A stretch of 15,729 bases of DNA from Jimgerdemannia flammicorona (GCA_003990745.1 RBNI01003512.1:1-15729); one strand, 5' to 3'. Shown: positions 1 to 9,079, numbered from the stretch's first letter. Made by a program: numbers and translations. Notes: generated by a model not told the origin, from the sequence alone.

Positions 1-59
1 CCAAAGGCACCGTCACCCCCCTGGCCAGTACGCTCACCGGTTCGATTGTCGCTGTCCAT
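1..59 (-). CDS. LINE ORF1, N-terminal 19 codons (partial)
   Basis: On the minus strand an ATG at 59-57 opens a frame reading MDSDNRTGERTGQGGDGAF up to the window edge. The other copy reads MASNMHSGECTGQGGPSAF from its ATG at 5629. The shared SxN, TGE/SGE, TGQGG and AF positions show that this ATG is the start used by the family, and they were used to choose the start of the longer ORF1. No stop occurs in these 19 codons. Whether this copy is intact cannot be judged from the window. Confidence 0.65.
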   Translation of the reverse strand, partial: MDSDNRTGERTGQGGDGAF

Positions 60-147
60 GTTGCTAGTCGTCTGGCACCAAAAACGTTGTAAAAGTGTTG
101 CCGTAGTCTTGTGTCACCCGAATGGTATGCAGGTAACCCGATGCTAC
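1..147 (-). mobile_element. 5' end of a second LINE copy (partial, runs off left edge)
   Basis: This stretch aligns with bases 5570-5714, the 5' end of the complete LINE. Shared blocks include CCCCCCTG, CCAGTA, CTCACC, the stretch around GTCTTGTGTCACC, AATGGTA and a terminal GATGCTAC. It holds the 5' untranslated region (60-147) and the first codons of ORF1; the rest of the element lies left of the window. It has ten CpG dinucleotides, against none in the homologous stretch of the neighbouring copy, and several differences are CpG to TpG or CpA. I infer that this copy is younger or less mutated. Its end falls directly against the 3' end of the next LINE without a poly-A tract. Confidence 0.8.
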
Positions 148-198
148 AATCCTCCTTACTAGACCCTTATGTCTCCCCCCCTTGGGGCCCCAACCAAT
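148..198 (-). other. LINE 3' terminal segment
   Basis: These 51 bases follow the ORF2 stop and meet the 5' terminus of the next LINE. They are G-rich on the coding strand, including a run of seven G at 172-178 on the complement, and they lack a poly-A tail, AATAAA signal or short terminal repeat. The frame stays open past the TAG, so that stop could also be a mutated CAG and the real 3' end of the protein could lie further on. Confidence 0.45.
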
Positions 199-3100
199 CT
201 ACCATACCTTGAAGAGCTTGAGTATCAGTTCCTCCCACCTTACTACCCTCAGGTTCACAGGCCTCTGAGAGCCCTCCTCAAAGATGCTCCGCCAGTGTTC
301 TGCGAGCCCCACCCATATTGCAACAGCCCAACCAACTGTCAGCCACTCATTCCCCACCCTCCCTACCAGCCTTGACTGTAGTGCCGCCCACCACCCGCCC
401 ACCTCAGGGTCAGGTGCTGGCACTCCCAATCTCCCCCCAACTTCCTTCTAAAAATTCTCCATACTCTCGCACTCCCCCAGCCAATGTTCAGGTGTCTGCA
501 CCACCCCACCCTCCTGCCCTACGTTATGACACTCCTCACAATCAAAGACCCTGCCATCCACCAGATGGCCAGCCCTAAAGTTTAGTATCACATTTTGCCT
601 CAACAGCCTCCACCATGCTATCCAGAGTTTTGGTGGGAGCCACCTTGACACTACCTTGATCCAAGACCAGATGCCTACCCAATCCCACCCCTCTCTGATC
701 TCAGCCCCTTGCCAGGGCTCCAGCCAAAGGTCCTGTCCCAGACCCCAAAGGCACTCCATGCCCTCCTCTAATCGGAAGTCCTCAACCAGATTCCCTCCCA
801 ACAAGAGTCAGTCCCACCTCTACATCTCCAGACCCCAGTCCTCATCCCCTTCAGTACCTTGCCAACAGATCCCAATACGATGGGCCCCATCCACCACTCC
901 CCACCAGAATCCTCTGTACTGCATCCTCTGGCTACCATCCAAGGCCACTAAGGACAGTAGATCCCCTGAGCCACCCCATGGCGACACCCTCACCTCCCAC
1001 AAATACTGCATGAGGGGCACCCATTCTCCTCCTCTCAACTCGCTGGCCCTCTTCATCCACCATGCCCTCAGGCAGAGTAGCCTCTTGGAAAAGTCCACCA
1101 GGCCAAGTCCTCCGCGGTCCACAGGAAGTGTGAGTACCTCCCAACCAATCTGACTCCAGCATCCAGCCCAGAGCCAAGAGTGGGCCATCTTGAGAAGCCT
1201 TTTAACCACCCACTTAGGGAAGTCCAAATGGTAACCCAGATACCAAAGCTTTAGCATCCAATACACATTCAGAACAGTTACCCTCCCCGCCAGTGACACC
1301 TGTCTACCATCCCAGCTTGTCAGTACTTTCCCTCATTCTACCAGCTTGTGCTCCCACCACTCCTTGGGAAGTAAAGAGTCATATACCGAGAAATAGATAC
1401 CCAAGTACCATACCACTCCTCCAGCCGGGACAATTGTTCCAATGACATCCCTCCCTATGACTCCTTCCCCGAGGACTATTGTCTCACACTTGTGCCAGTT
1501 GAGTTTCACTCCAGAACACCTCTCATACCACTCAACTATCTCCTTGAGCCTAGCCACATCTGCTACCGAACCCAGCCCAACCACCATATCATCTGCAAAG
1601 GCCCCCACCTTCCAATTGATGCCCAGGATATCCAATCCACCAACACCGTGCCAGATTCGATCCAACAATGGCTCCAAGGCGAAGGCGTAAAGGATGGATA
1701 ACAATGGATCCCCCTGCGGCACCCCCCTCCCTAAGGGGAATGAGGCCCCTCTGTATCTGTTAGTCAAAATGGCAGCCCTACTCCCTTCCAGTAATCCAAT
1801 AAGTGACTGACACATGCCCACTAGTACTCCAATGTGCTCCAGTACTTTCTCCAGCCACACTCTCCAAACCCTATCATAGGCCTTCTCCTGGTCCAAGAAG
1901 ACCAAGCAGTCATTCACCCCTGTAGTCCTAGTACCTTCAATAACCCCGTGAACCCACGCCATGCTATCTCGGATCAGTCAGCCCCCAATAAAGCCTCACT
2001 GCTCCTTCCCTAACACCTGTTGTGCCACACCCTGCAACCTCACCACCAGAATTTTGGTGACCAGCTTGCAGTCCATATCCAGCAGCATAATTGGTCTCCA
2101 ATTCTTCCAGTCCTCCTTACGCCCTTTGTCCTTATACAGCAGTGATACCAGCCCCAACTGCTGCCCTTCAATCTATTCCCCGGTACTGATGACTGCATCA
2201 CACATCAGTGATATCTCCTCCAGAGCCTCCTCCACAGATGTCATATACTTCCAAAAGTCCCAAGGCAGACCATCCTCTCCAGGTATGGTTCCCAGGGTCA
2301 TTGACACCAGAACTCTAAGGATCTTCTCTCCCAAAACTAGTCGACTAAGCTCCCCCAACCCTGCAGCAGGGTTTGGGTGCCAATCTTCCAAATGCCACTC
2401 AATGTCCTGCCCCACCTCCCCTCCTTTCTCTTCACTCCAGAGGTTATTCCAGCGAGCACTCAACTGGCCCAGGATCCCCTGCACACCTAATACCATCTCT
2501 CCCTCATTATTAAGAACTCCTTCCCACCTGTATCTTGCTCCCCTAGCATGGAGGAGCCAGGACAGAAACCTTGTGGGCCTTTCTCCTTCTTCCAATCTCT
2601 ACCACCATAGCCTGGCTGCCATAGCCTGAGCCTGTACTGCTTCCTCCTTTCTCAACAAATCTTACAGTTCTACCACTTCCAGCCTAGCCCACTTAGTTTT
2701 CCAATCCAATACCTCCTCCTCCTCCAGTAATCCAGCCCAATTCAGAAGTAGCCTTTCAAGTCTCCTAGATGCCCATCAGACTTGTCTCCTCCACTGAGCA
2801 CCCCGCTCTCTCCCCACCTCCCCCCAGTATCTTTGAGCCTCAGATTTCAGTCTATGCCACCTATCTCCAATCCTCATCCCTGCTCACCTCCAATCATTAA
2901 CTTTGGATTGTACCTCTACCACCCATGCATTCCACAGATCCACCTCATCTAGTAGCGAGGAGTTCAGCCGCCAATGTCCTGGCCCCTCTCCGCTCCCTCC
3001 AAACCTCCCACCACTCTGAATACCCCAGTGGTCTGACCAAGGGCACCACTCGACCTCTATTGTTTCCCAAACTGTATTGCCCCAACACTCAGCAGTCAGA

Positions 3101-3708
3101 ACCCAATCAATCTTGGTACCAAGTCCTTTCACCCAGTGAGTATATAGACATCAGTTCCTATCCTGAAGTCACATGGTGTCCACCAGTGAGCTGAGTCTTT
3201 CCACCTCTTCCCAGTCCTCCAGTCCCCCACTCTTTCCTGCCCCACCCCATCCCCCATCAGTTTGGTCCAGTCTACTCTTCCGTACTATATTAAAGTCACC
3301 CCCCAGACAATCCACCCCAGTCTCAACTAAGAGCCCAGAATCCTGCAGATCTCCAATCTATGCCACTTGGGTCCCTCTATCAGCCAGACAGTAACAAGAT
3401 CCCACTACAATTGAGTTCCATCCAGGCCTCTGCCATGTCCCCCACACTAATCTACTATCCCAATGTCCAGTGTCTGCAATGTCCCCTTTCCCCTTCCTAA
3501 CCAGGATTCCCACTTTACCCTGCCAAACTGCCTCCCCACCTCACTCTCTTATCTATTCCAGTCTATCTTCCTCCCCCTCACACCATATATCTTGAAGTAA
3601 AAAGAGATCTGCCTCCAGTTTCTTCAGCCATCTGAAAATCATACATCACCTCCCAGTCTCTCTAAGCCCATTGATGTTCAGTAAAAAAATATTGGTTGTA
3701 CTATTCAT
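199..3708 (-). pseudogene. LINE ORF2: endonuclease-reverse transcriptase-CCHC (17 in-frame stops)
   Basis: From the ATG at 3708 a single frame of 1,169 codons runs to the TAG at 199-201. Endonuclease: LLNINGL near residues 9-15, GDFN at 137-140, KIDWVL near 199-204 and SDH at 225-227, the APE-like nicking domain. The usual QE motif reads LQD, with Asp at 40. Reverse transcriptase: PGEDGLP motif, DQEKAYDRV with catalytic Asp near 606, GVPQGDP near 662-668, FADD at 704-707, then KLNWHKCE and YLGI. Downstream are LSLRGR-like VSLAGRVTVLN and LWYLGYHLDFPKW. The C-terminus has C-x2-C-x14-H-x4-C near residues 1057-1080, as in the zf-RVT family. Seventeen internal stops (10 TGA, 6 TAG, 1 TAA) kill the gene, yet all recognisable domains stay in one frame. 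It would nick target DNA and copy the element RNA. Confidence 0.9.
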
Positions 3709-3742
3709 AGCTAAATATTTGATAATGTTGATAACTCCATAT

Positions 3743-5629
3743 CTACAATTCCATACTCACTTCCTCTCCAGCCAGATCCAGGTTCCACTCTGCTGCAATC
3801 TCATCTTCCATGTTTTGCTATTCATCCAGAGCCGCCAATAGTTCTGCACAATCCTTACTATCCACCATCTCCATCAATGCCTGATGCTCCTCGCACACCA
3901 CCTGCCACTTCTCCAACCCCTTCCTTGGCCCCCACAGATAGGCTGCCCTTTCATTAGCTATACCTAAGAGCATCGCCTCCCTTGCCTCAGTGACCTCATA
4001 CTCCTCTGCCTCCAGAAGAGCTGCCATCATCTCATCTCTCAACTTCCTCACAACCTCTTCCCCTCATAGCACTTGCCCCCAGAATTCCTCACTGATCACC
4101 CAGAAGTCGATCTCGCCCAGTTCCTCAGCCACCACATTTTGCAGTACCCTCAATAGCCACTTCTCCCCTCCAACTACTTCTGCTGCCTGCTCCAGATCTG
4201 CCTCTCCTTCCTTCCTCTCTTCAGTTCGCACCAACTCATCCCACCCATCCTCAGACACATCCTCCAACTCTCCCTCTCCCATCTTGGGAACACCATACTG
4301 GATCGGCTGATCTTCTACCATTGCTGTGTCCACTCCAGCCTCCTCTGGCCCCTGTCCCCCACTCTCCTTCGTCTTCTCCCCTTGCTGCCCCACCTCTGCC
4401 CAGATGCTAGCACCTGCTCCAGTGCCCTCCTCCATAGTCCTTGCCCTATGGCCCCCATCCAAACTGGCCAACAAATCCTTCTATAGCTGCCTCCCCTTTG
4501 CCTTCTCCCAGAGCACCTTGTCCATTCGCACTTTCTTGCCCTCAATCACCTCTACTACCATTCTATCCTCATAAGCCCTCCAAGCCCTTTGCCACCTCTC
4601 AACAGCCCCAGCTAGGTCCTCAAGCACCTTCAGCAGGTCCTCCTCATCTTCCTCTGACCCCTTCATCCTCGAGACCTTACACTCCACTGCACCCCACTTC
4701 AACACCACCAGCCAGTCCCTAGCCTTCCCAGTATTCTCCATCCCAAACAACCTCAGCCGGACGTCTACATCTCCTGTCCTGAGCTAAGTCCCCTTCCATA
4801 CCCTGAACCCAATATCGACCACTTCACCATACTCCTTCACCATATCTGTAACCAACCTCCTCGCCTCCTCCTTCTTCACCGTCGGCAAGTCCGCAATCAC
4901 CAGATGAACCAACTGGGGATCCCAGCATATATACCTCGCTATTGGCACTGAAATCCCTCCAACCACCACACCCTTCTCTACTGCCTTTAGTAGCAATTCT
5001 TCCTCTTCAAACCCCACCTCAACTGCCTCCAACTTCTTCAAAAACTTAACCGAGGCTGCACCCTTCACCTCACTCACCAACAGCTCCAGTACCATCTTTG
5101 CCATCACCGCCAAGCCACGGAAGCACAGTGTGATGGCGAATTCCGACCGGGATTTCTTGAGTAATGGGGCCGCCATGAGGCCTATCACACCATCAGCCAG
5201 GTCCCCAGATCCCACGCCACTCCCCTGTCCAGGTCTCCCATCAGCCATCACATCTGGATTTTTTTCTAAATTGACCATCACACCGCCATCAATAGTCACT
5301 GCCTCAGCCACTACACCTCCAGTCCCACTATGCTGTCCCCCCAGTGGAGAGGCCTCCTTGCCACTTGAGGAAGCAGCCGCCTTCCCCAACTCCAGCCAGC
5401 CATCCAGTCTAGTCACCTGCTTCCTCATCCTGACCTTCTCTGCAAAGGTCATCCTCCCTCCCCTATGTGGCCTTGTACCTCCTCTACCACCCCCTCTAGC
5501 CCCGCGTCCTCTCATCGAAGCACTCGGCATACCAAGACCGGCACCCCTACCCCCTTCCACATGTTGCCAGTCAAAGGCACTGGGGCCCCCCTGTCCAGTA
5601 CACTCACCAGAATGCATGTTGCTTGCCAT
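3743..5629 (-). pseudogene. LINE ORF1: RGG-rich, RRM-like RNA-binding protein (4 in-frame stops)
   Basis: This is a 628-codon frame, with the start set by the ATG conserved in the second copy. Residues 40-59 are an arginine/glycine-rich basic patch (RGRGARGGGRGG, then RPHRGGR), typical of nucleic-acid binding. Residues about 241-298 resemble an RRM fold: a first strand VHLVIADLP, a helix and strand EYGEVVDIGFRVWKG, then a strand DVDVRLRL. From about residue 395 the protein is acidic and helix-prone. No CCHC knuckles are seen. ORF1 proteins of this kind coat the element RNA and act as chaperones during target-primed reverse transcription. Stops lie at 4784-4786 (TAG), 4481-4483 (TAG), 4064-4066 (TGA) and 3818-3820 (TAG), all explicable as CAG or CGA with C changed to T. 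The reading frame is otherwise unbroken to the TAG at 3743-3745. Confidence 0.8.
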
Positions 5630-5714
5630 CTTGATAGTACCAATACTTGAAGTCATTGTCAAAAGTGTTGTCTGAGTCTTGTGTCACCTAAATGGTACTG
5701 GTGAAAGATGCTAC
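5630..5714 (-). promoter_or_regulatory. LINE 5' untranslated region, probable internal promoter
   Basis: This 85-base leader precedes ORF1 and is the only noncoding part that can be compared between the two copies (60-147 in the other). Conserved blocks are the first eight bases GTAGCATC, the run GGTGACACAAGACT and CAACACTTT, all read on the minus strand. Autonomous LINEs need promoter activity downstream of their first transcribed base, so a promoter role is expected from the family. No specific core motif can be proved here. Confidence 0.4.
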
Positions 5715-6000
5715 CAGCTCTATCACTAATTCCACCAGTATGAGATCTATATCTATGACAAGTAGTTCCACTAGTATAAGATCTACTATATCTATGAAAT
5801 CTGATTAGAAAGAAAACAATTTTAGACTAAAAAGTTCTGCCAATTCTATCAGCAATACTAGTTCTGCTAGTGTGAGATCTACCACTAAATCTACTAACCC
5901 ATTATCTATGAATCTCAGTCAATAAAATACTTTTCAGCTAATAAATAGTAGTAATAATATCAACCATACACCCAGTAGTAAATTCATTAATATAACTGAT
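5715..6000 (+). pseudogene. Copia gag-protease linker, Ser/Thr-rich
   Basis: The frame leading into the protease reads as serine/threonine-rich low-complexity peptide with recurring SMRS, SIRST and SVRSTT blocks. At DNA level it has loose repeats containing AGTATGAGATCTA, AGTATAAGATCTA and AGTGTGAGATCTA. There are two in-frame stops (TAG near 5809 and TAA near 5926). Such linkers usually separate the gag zinc knuckle from the protease in copia polyproteins. The knuckle itself is not visible and would lie left of the LINE junction. Confidence 0.5.
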
Positions 6001-6360
6001 AATAATGATATCTGGCTCATAGATTCTGAAGTCATGTAATATATAATATTATATAGAGAATGGTTCTCTACATACCAACTATTCGAACACTCTATATTTA
6101 TTAAACTAAGAGATAATAATATCATCTATGCTCAAGAAAAGAGAAATGTCAGTATATATCTCTATAGGAATATTATCAAGCCCACTGCTACTCTTAAGGA
6201 TGTACTATATACTTTAGAGATAGGAAAGAACCTCTTCTCTATAGAGAAAATAATATCTTAAGATAACAAAGAGATATATATATATTCAAAGAGTATAATA
6301 GTATATAATTTACATAATAACAAAAGACTAATGATACTTTGAAATACAGAAATCTTTATA
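6001..6360 (+). pseudogene. Copia aspartic protease remnant
   Basis: The frame starting at 6001 reads DNNDIWLIDSE, matching the copia protease active site WLxDSG[AC] with Asp at 6022-6024. The glycine is now Glu and the downstream His region reads EVM followed by a stop. Further on, REWFSTYQLFEH, KLRDNN and LKDVLYTLEIGKNLFSIEK fit the conserved 'GD' flap and 'L.DVLYVP....NLLSV' stretches of the family. Stops are TAA at 6037, TAA at 6259 and TGA at 6340. The enzyme would have cut the gag-pol polyprotein; this copy is dead. Confidence 0.82.
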
Positions 6361-6429
6361 TAATCAATAGTATACTAAACAGTGTGAAAGTCTACTTATA
6401 CAACAACTATATCTGATGTATCCAATATA

Positions 6430-7330
6430 TAGCATCAATACTTAGGATATATTAGTAAGATGAGTCTTGAACATATATATGATAAAAAGTGATTCAGTAA
6501 AAAGATTGCTAGTATATATATATTTGAAAGATAACTTTTATAAAGTATGCATAGAAACTAAAGCCTCTCAGTGACTATTTGAAAAATAACTAAAGTATAT
6601 CTTAGAGATCCTTAATCTAATCTATATAGATATATATATGTAATCTGATATATATTTTATCACATTCTGGTAAGAGATATTTTCTAATATTTATTGATAA
6701 TTATATATATAAGGTATATATATATTTTCTATCAATAAAGAGTAAAGCCTTAGAGAAATTTAAAGAATTTAAAGCAATTACTAAAAATGAAATAGAATAT
6801 AGAATATATGCTATATGCTCAGATAATAGATACAAATATATCAATAATGTATTCAGAGAATTTCTAACAAAATATGGTATAAGCCATCAAATGATGACTT
6901 CTTATATATCTCAATAAAACAGTATAGCTAAGTAATTTAACTGTACAGCTATTGAAATGGTACAGATGATGATCAATACCACTAGATTAGAATATTTCTA
7001 TTGGGCTAAAGCCATCAACATAGTAGTATATATCTATAATTAGTATATTTCTTGATCACTAAGTAAGAAAGCTGGTAACAATAATAAGTATAAAGATAAC
7101 AATCTTACTCCTAAAGAATTATAGAGTAGAATGAAGCTAGATATATCCCACTTATATATATTCAGATGCAATGTATATGTCCTTAACAAAAACAATGCTA
7201 TTTAATATAAATTTGAACCCAAGGTAAGCAAGTATATATTTCTTGAGTATTCCAATAAAGCATATAGGCTATGAGATCTATATAAGTAGTATATAGTCAT
7301 TTTGCATAATGTATAGTTCAGAGAAAAGAG
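6430..7330 (+). pseudogene. Copia GAG-pre-integrase and integrase remnant
   Basis: At 6433 HQYLGYISKMSLEHIY matches the 'WHRRLGHIS...L' GAG-pre-integrase motif. A DDE integrase core follows: LIYIDIY with the first Asp at 6629-6631, RYFLIFIDNYIYKVYIYFL, then AICSDNRYKYINNVF with the second Asp at 6822-6824 and FLTKYGISHQMMTSY. In the third motif GIAER is now SIAK, so the catalytic Glu is Lys at 6930-6932. The C-terminal half reads YWAKAINIVVYIYN, HLYIFRCNVYVLNK and KYIFLEYSNKAYRL, as in copia integrases. Numerous stops and one frame change near 6670 are present. Confidence 0.88.
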
Positions 7331-7690
7331 TTTAGAGATCTATGTGGAAGTATTAGTTGAAACAAGCTCTACATTCTAGTTAGCATAAATATAGCAATCA
7401 GAACAACTGTTATCTATCTCTTTAGTGGTAAAGAAAAATATTTTTCAAACACAGCTAGTTGAAAATTATTCACTATATGTACCTGAGTCAAAGTTGGCTG
7501 AGCTAAGAATAATAGAGATTAAGGATGAAGATGATAGTAAGCCTAGTGATAAGGGATCCTTTACAAGGAGTACATAAGTAAAAGTGCTCCAACATTTGCT
7601 GAGAAACTTGTTTCAATTTAGAAAATTATTAGGATATACTAGCAAGCTCTAAACAATAACATAAGAACTATATAAACTATGTCAAAGCAT
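7331..7690 (+). pseudogene. Copia integrase-RT spacer
   Basis: This stretch joins integrase and reverse transcriptase. The 0 mod 3 frame continues with hydrophilic, acidic, poorly conserved sequence (for example KDEDDSKPSD near 7525) and several stops, and the 1 mod 3 frame takes over before 7681. Copia polyproteins have a variable region here, so no motif is expected. Confidence 0.5.
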
Positions 7691-8427
7691 ATGAATACAC
7701 ATATATCATAATATTTGATAAGCTAAACACATATGATAAAGCTATAAGTAATACTGACAATAAGAAATAAAAACACATAATAGATGAAGAATATGACTTG
7801 CTCATCAAGAATGATATCTGGGATCTAGTATCTCTTCTGCCAAATCATCAAATAATTAGATCCAAGTGGGTATATAGGATAAAGTGCAATATTGATAATA
7901 ATATAGAATAGTGTAAAACTCATTTTATTGCCAAGAGTTATTTACAGAATTATAATATAGACTATAATGAGACATTTTTATCAGTATTTAGGCTTACTTT
8001 ACTTAAAATACTCCTTATAATTGATATAGTGTATGACCTTGAAATCTATCAAATAGACATCAAGATAGTATTTCTAAATAGTGACATAGACACTAAACTA
8101 TATATCTATCAACTATAAGGATATAAATTATATGAAAATGGTAAGCTCATATATAGATTATGCAGAGGACTATATAGTATCAAATAAGTAGCATGACTAT
8201 AGAATAAAAGAATTAATAGATATCTCCTTGATAATAGATTCATGTATTATGAAGTAGATAATTATATATATCTCTTATCTATAAGTAGATTATATATATT
8301 ATATTCTTCACTTATGGATATTTTTAAGTATATTTTAGAATACTTTTTGATCTATGAAAATTTCTATATTACTAGTTTTTTACTACATTCTTTACTTATT
8401 TTTATACTTATAAGTAGAGAATTTTAA
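7681..8427 (+). pseudogene. Copia reverse transcriptase remnant (RVT_2)
   Basis: In frame 1 mod 3 the opening reads EEYDLLIKNDIWDLV, the usual 'E..SL..N.TWDLV' start. It continues SKWVYRIKCNIDNN, HFIAKSYLQNYNIDYNETF and VYDLEIYQIDIKIVFLN, whose Asp at 8056-8058 is the motif A catalytic residue. IYRLCRGLYSIK then matches 'RL.K.LYGLKQ'. The YVDD motif is eroded; a possible relic is the LMDIF stretch near 8311. FLIYENFY near 8344 may correspond to 'F.M.DLG'. Stops include TAG at 7909, TAA at 8116, TAA at 8185, TGA at 8194 and TAG at 8200. RNase H is not recognisable. Confidence 0.85.
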
Positions 8428-8725
8428 CCTTCTGTAGTTATCTAGATAGCATTCTATTGGTTATATTTAGTTTACTCTAGTTTGTTCTTTTTTTTGAAGA
8501 GTATACATTATATTCTTTTTTTTGAATTATATATCTTATTGAGTAGGAGTATTGAGATAGCAACTCAATATACCAGTATGTAATCTTATGTTATTCTATT
8601 AAATTTATATCATTTATCTAGTAATATAAAGAAATATATAATCTATATAACTTTAATAAAGTGCCTCTCTTTATAATAACTTAGTTCTACTATAGAGAAA
8701 TTTCAAAGTAACTCAAATTTAACCA
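8428..8725. other. AT-rich stretch without recognised gene
   Basis: About 300 bases of AT-rich sequence with T runs near 8488 and 8517. It may be the eroded end of the copia element (RNase H or LTR), but I found no motif on either strand. Confidence 0.5.
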
Positions 8726-9079
8726 TATTTAGCTTTTGATAATTTAAAAGAGTTTAAAGATAAGTTATTTAATATAAGTAATATCAGCTTAACTATTAAG
8801 ACTTAGAGGTTAATATTCAAATTAAAACCAATTATTCTTGATCAAAAAATCTACTAGTTAGTAAAAGTCTTCAATAATAAAGAGAATTATATTATTATTA
8901 ATAAATATAGAGAAGTGATTATAATAGAAGTGAGGAGTTTCTATAATGAAGAACTTTACTATTATATTAATAAGATTTGTGAGAATTGTATCAAATATTA
9001 AATAGTAGAGAAAAAGAGATATAATAAGTAGAGAGAATATCCCTTTCTCCACTATCTTACTAGTTATAAGGTTTAGTAG
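8726..9079 (+). pseudogene. Unassigned repeat-borne coding fossil, copy A
   Basis: One frame (2 mod 3) can be followed from YLAFDNLKEFKDKLFN to FLHYLTSYKV. It is interrupted only by stops that convert to Gln codons by a single C-to-T reversal (for example after TIKT, after KIY, after CIKY and after RYNK). The most distinctive part is YYYINKICENCIKYQ, with a C-x2-C near 8987-8998, following RSFYNEELYYYI. This is loosely like the 'YWP...DV..YV..C..C' zinc-binding end of a Ty3/gypsy integrase, but the upstream histidines are not seen. A second copy lies inverted at 14700-14880, which shows that the frame belongs to a dispersed repeat. The function is unknown. Confidence 0.5.

Larger units (their letters stand above)
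148..5714 (-). mobile_element. Near full-length non-LTR retrotransposon (LINE), degraded
   Basis: About 5.57 kb on the minus strand. The order is a short 5' UTR (5714-5630), ORF1 (5629-3743), a 34-base spacer, ORF2 (3708-199) and a short 3' segment ending near 148. ORF2 carries an APE-type endonuclease, a reverse transcriptase and a C-terminal CCHC finger, the plan of L1/Tad-type elements. The left boundary is set by the 5' end of the next LINE. The right boundary is set by the shared GATGCTAC terminus and by the abrupt change to AT-rich copia sequence. No poly-A tail or target-site duplication is visible. The coding strand is G-rich and C-poor: plus-strand 2701-2760 has 23 C and 6 G, and 4321-4380 has 30 C and 8 G. 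The clade assignment (L1-like or Tad-like) is inference. Confidence 0.88.
5715..8427 (+). mobile_element. Ty1/copia retrotransposon remnant, AT-rich, truncated
   Basis: Protease, GAG-pre-integrase, integrase and reverse transcriptase occur in that order, which defines Ty1/copia rather than Ty3/gypsy. The reading frame is position 1 mod 3 from 5701 to about 6540, 2 mod 3 to about 6670, 0 mod 3 to about 7400, and 1 mod 3 again by 7681. At least three indels have therefore accumulated besides numerous stops. There is almost no CpG and long TA runs fill the sequence. The left end is cut by the LINE 5' terminus, so gag and the 5' LTR are missing. RNase H and the 3' LTR were not recognised. Confidence 0.88.

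Noticed and set aside
199..3708. TGA read as tryptophan or another amino acid (alternative genetic code)
   Set aside because: TGG is abundant in the same frame, and TAG and TAA stops also occur, so reassignment of TGA alone would not restore the protein.
5130..5675. Long plus-strand proline/serine-rich open frames opposite LINE ORF1 (also 1961-2629, 656-1153, 3990-4310, 4441-4722)
   Set aside because: They are complements of the G-rich LINE coding strand. They show no domain and the minus strand carries clear family motifs.
5715..8725. Copia LTRs
   Set aside because: No direct repeat pair flanks the pol remnant; the left part is lost at the LINE junction and the right end is too eroded.
8726..9079. 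Definite Ty3/gypsy integrase zinc finger
   Set aside because: The C-x2-C and a YI..IC spacing fit, but the two histidines and the neighbouring DDE core are not visible, so the fossil is left unassigned.
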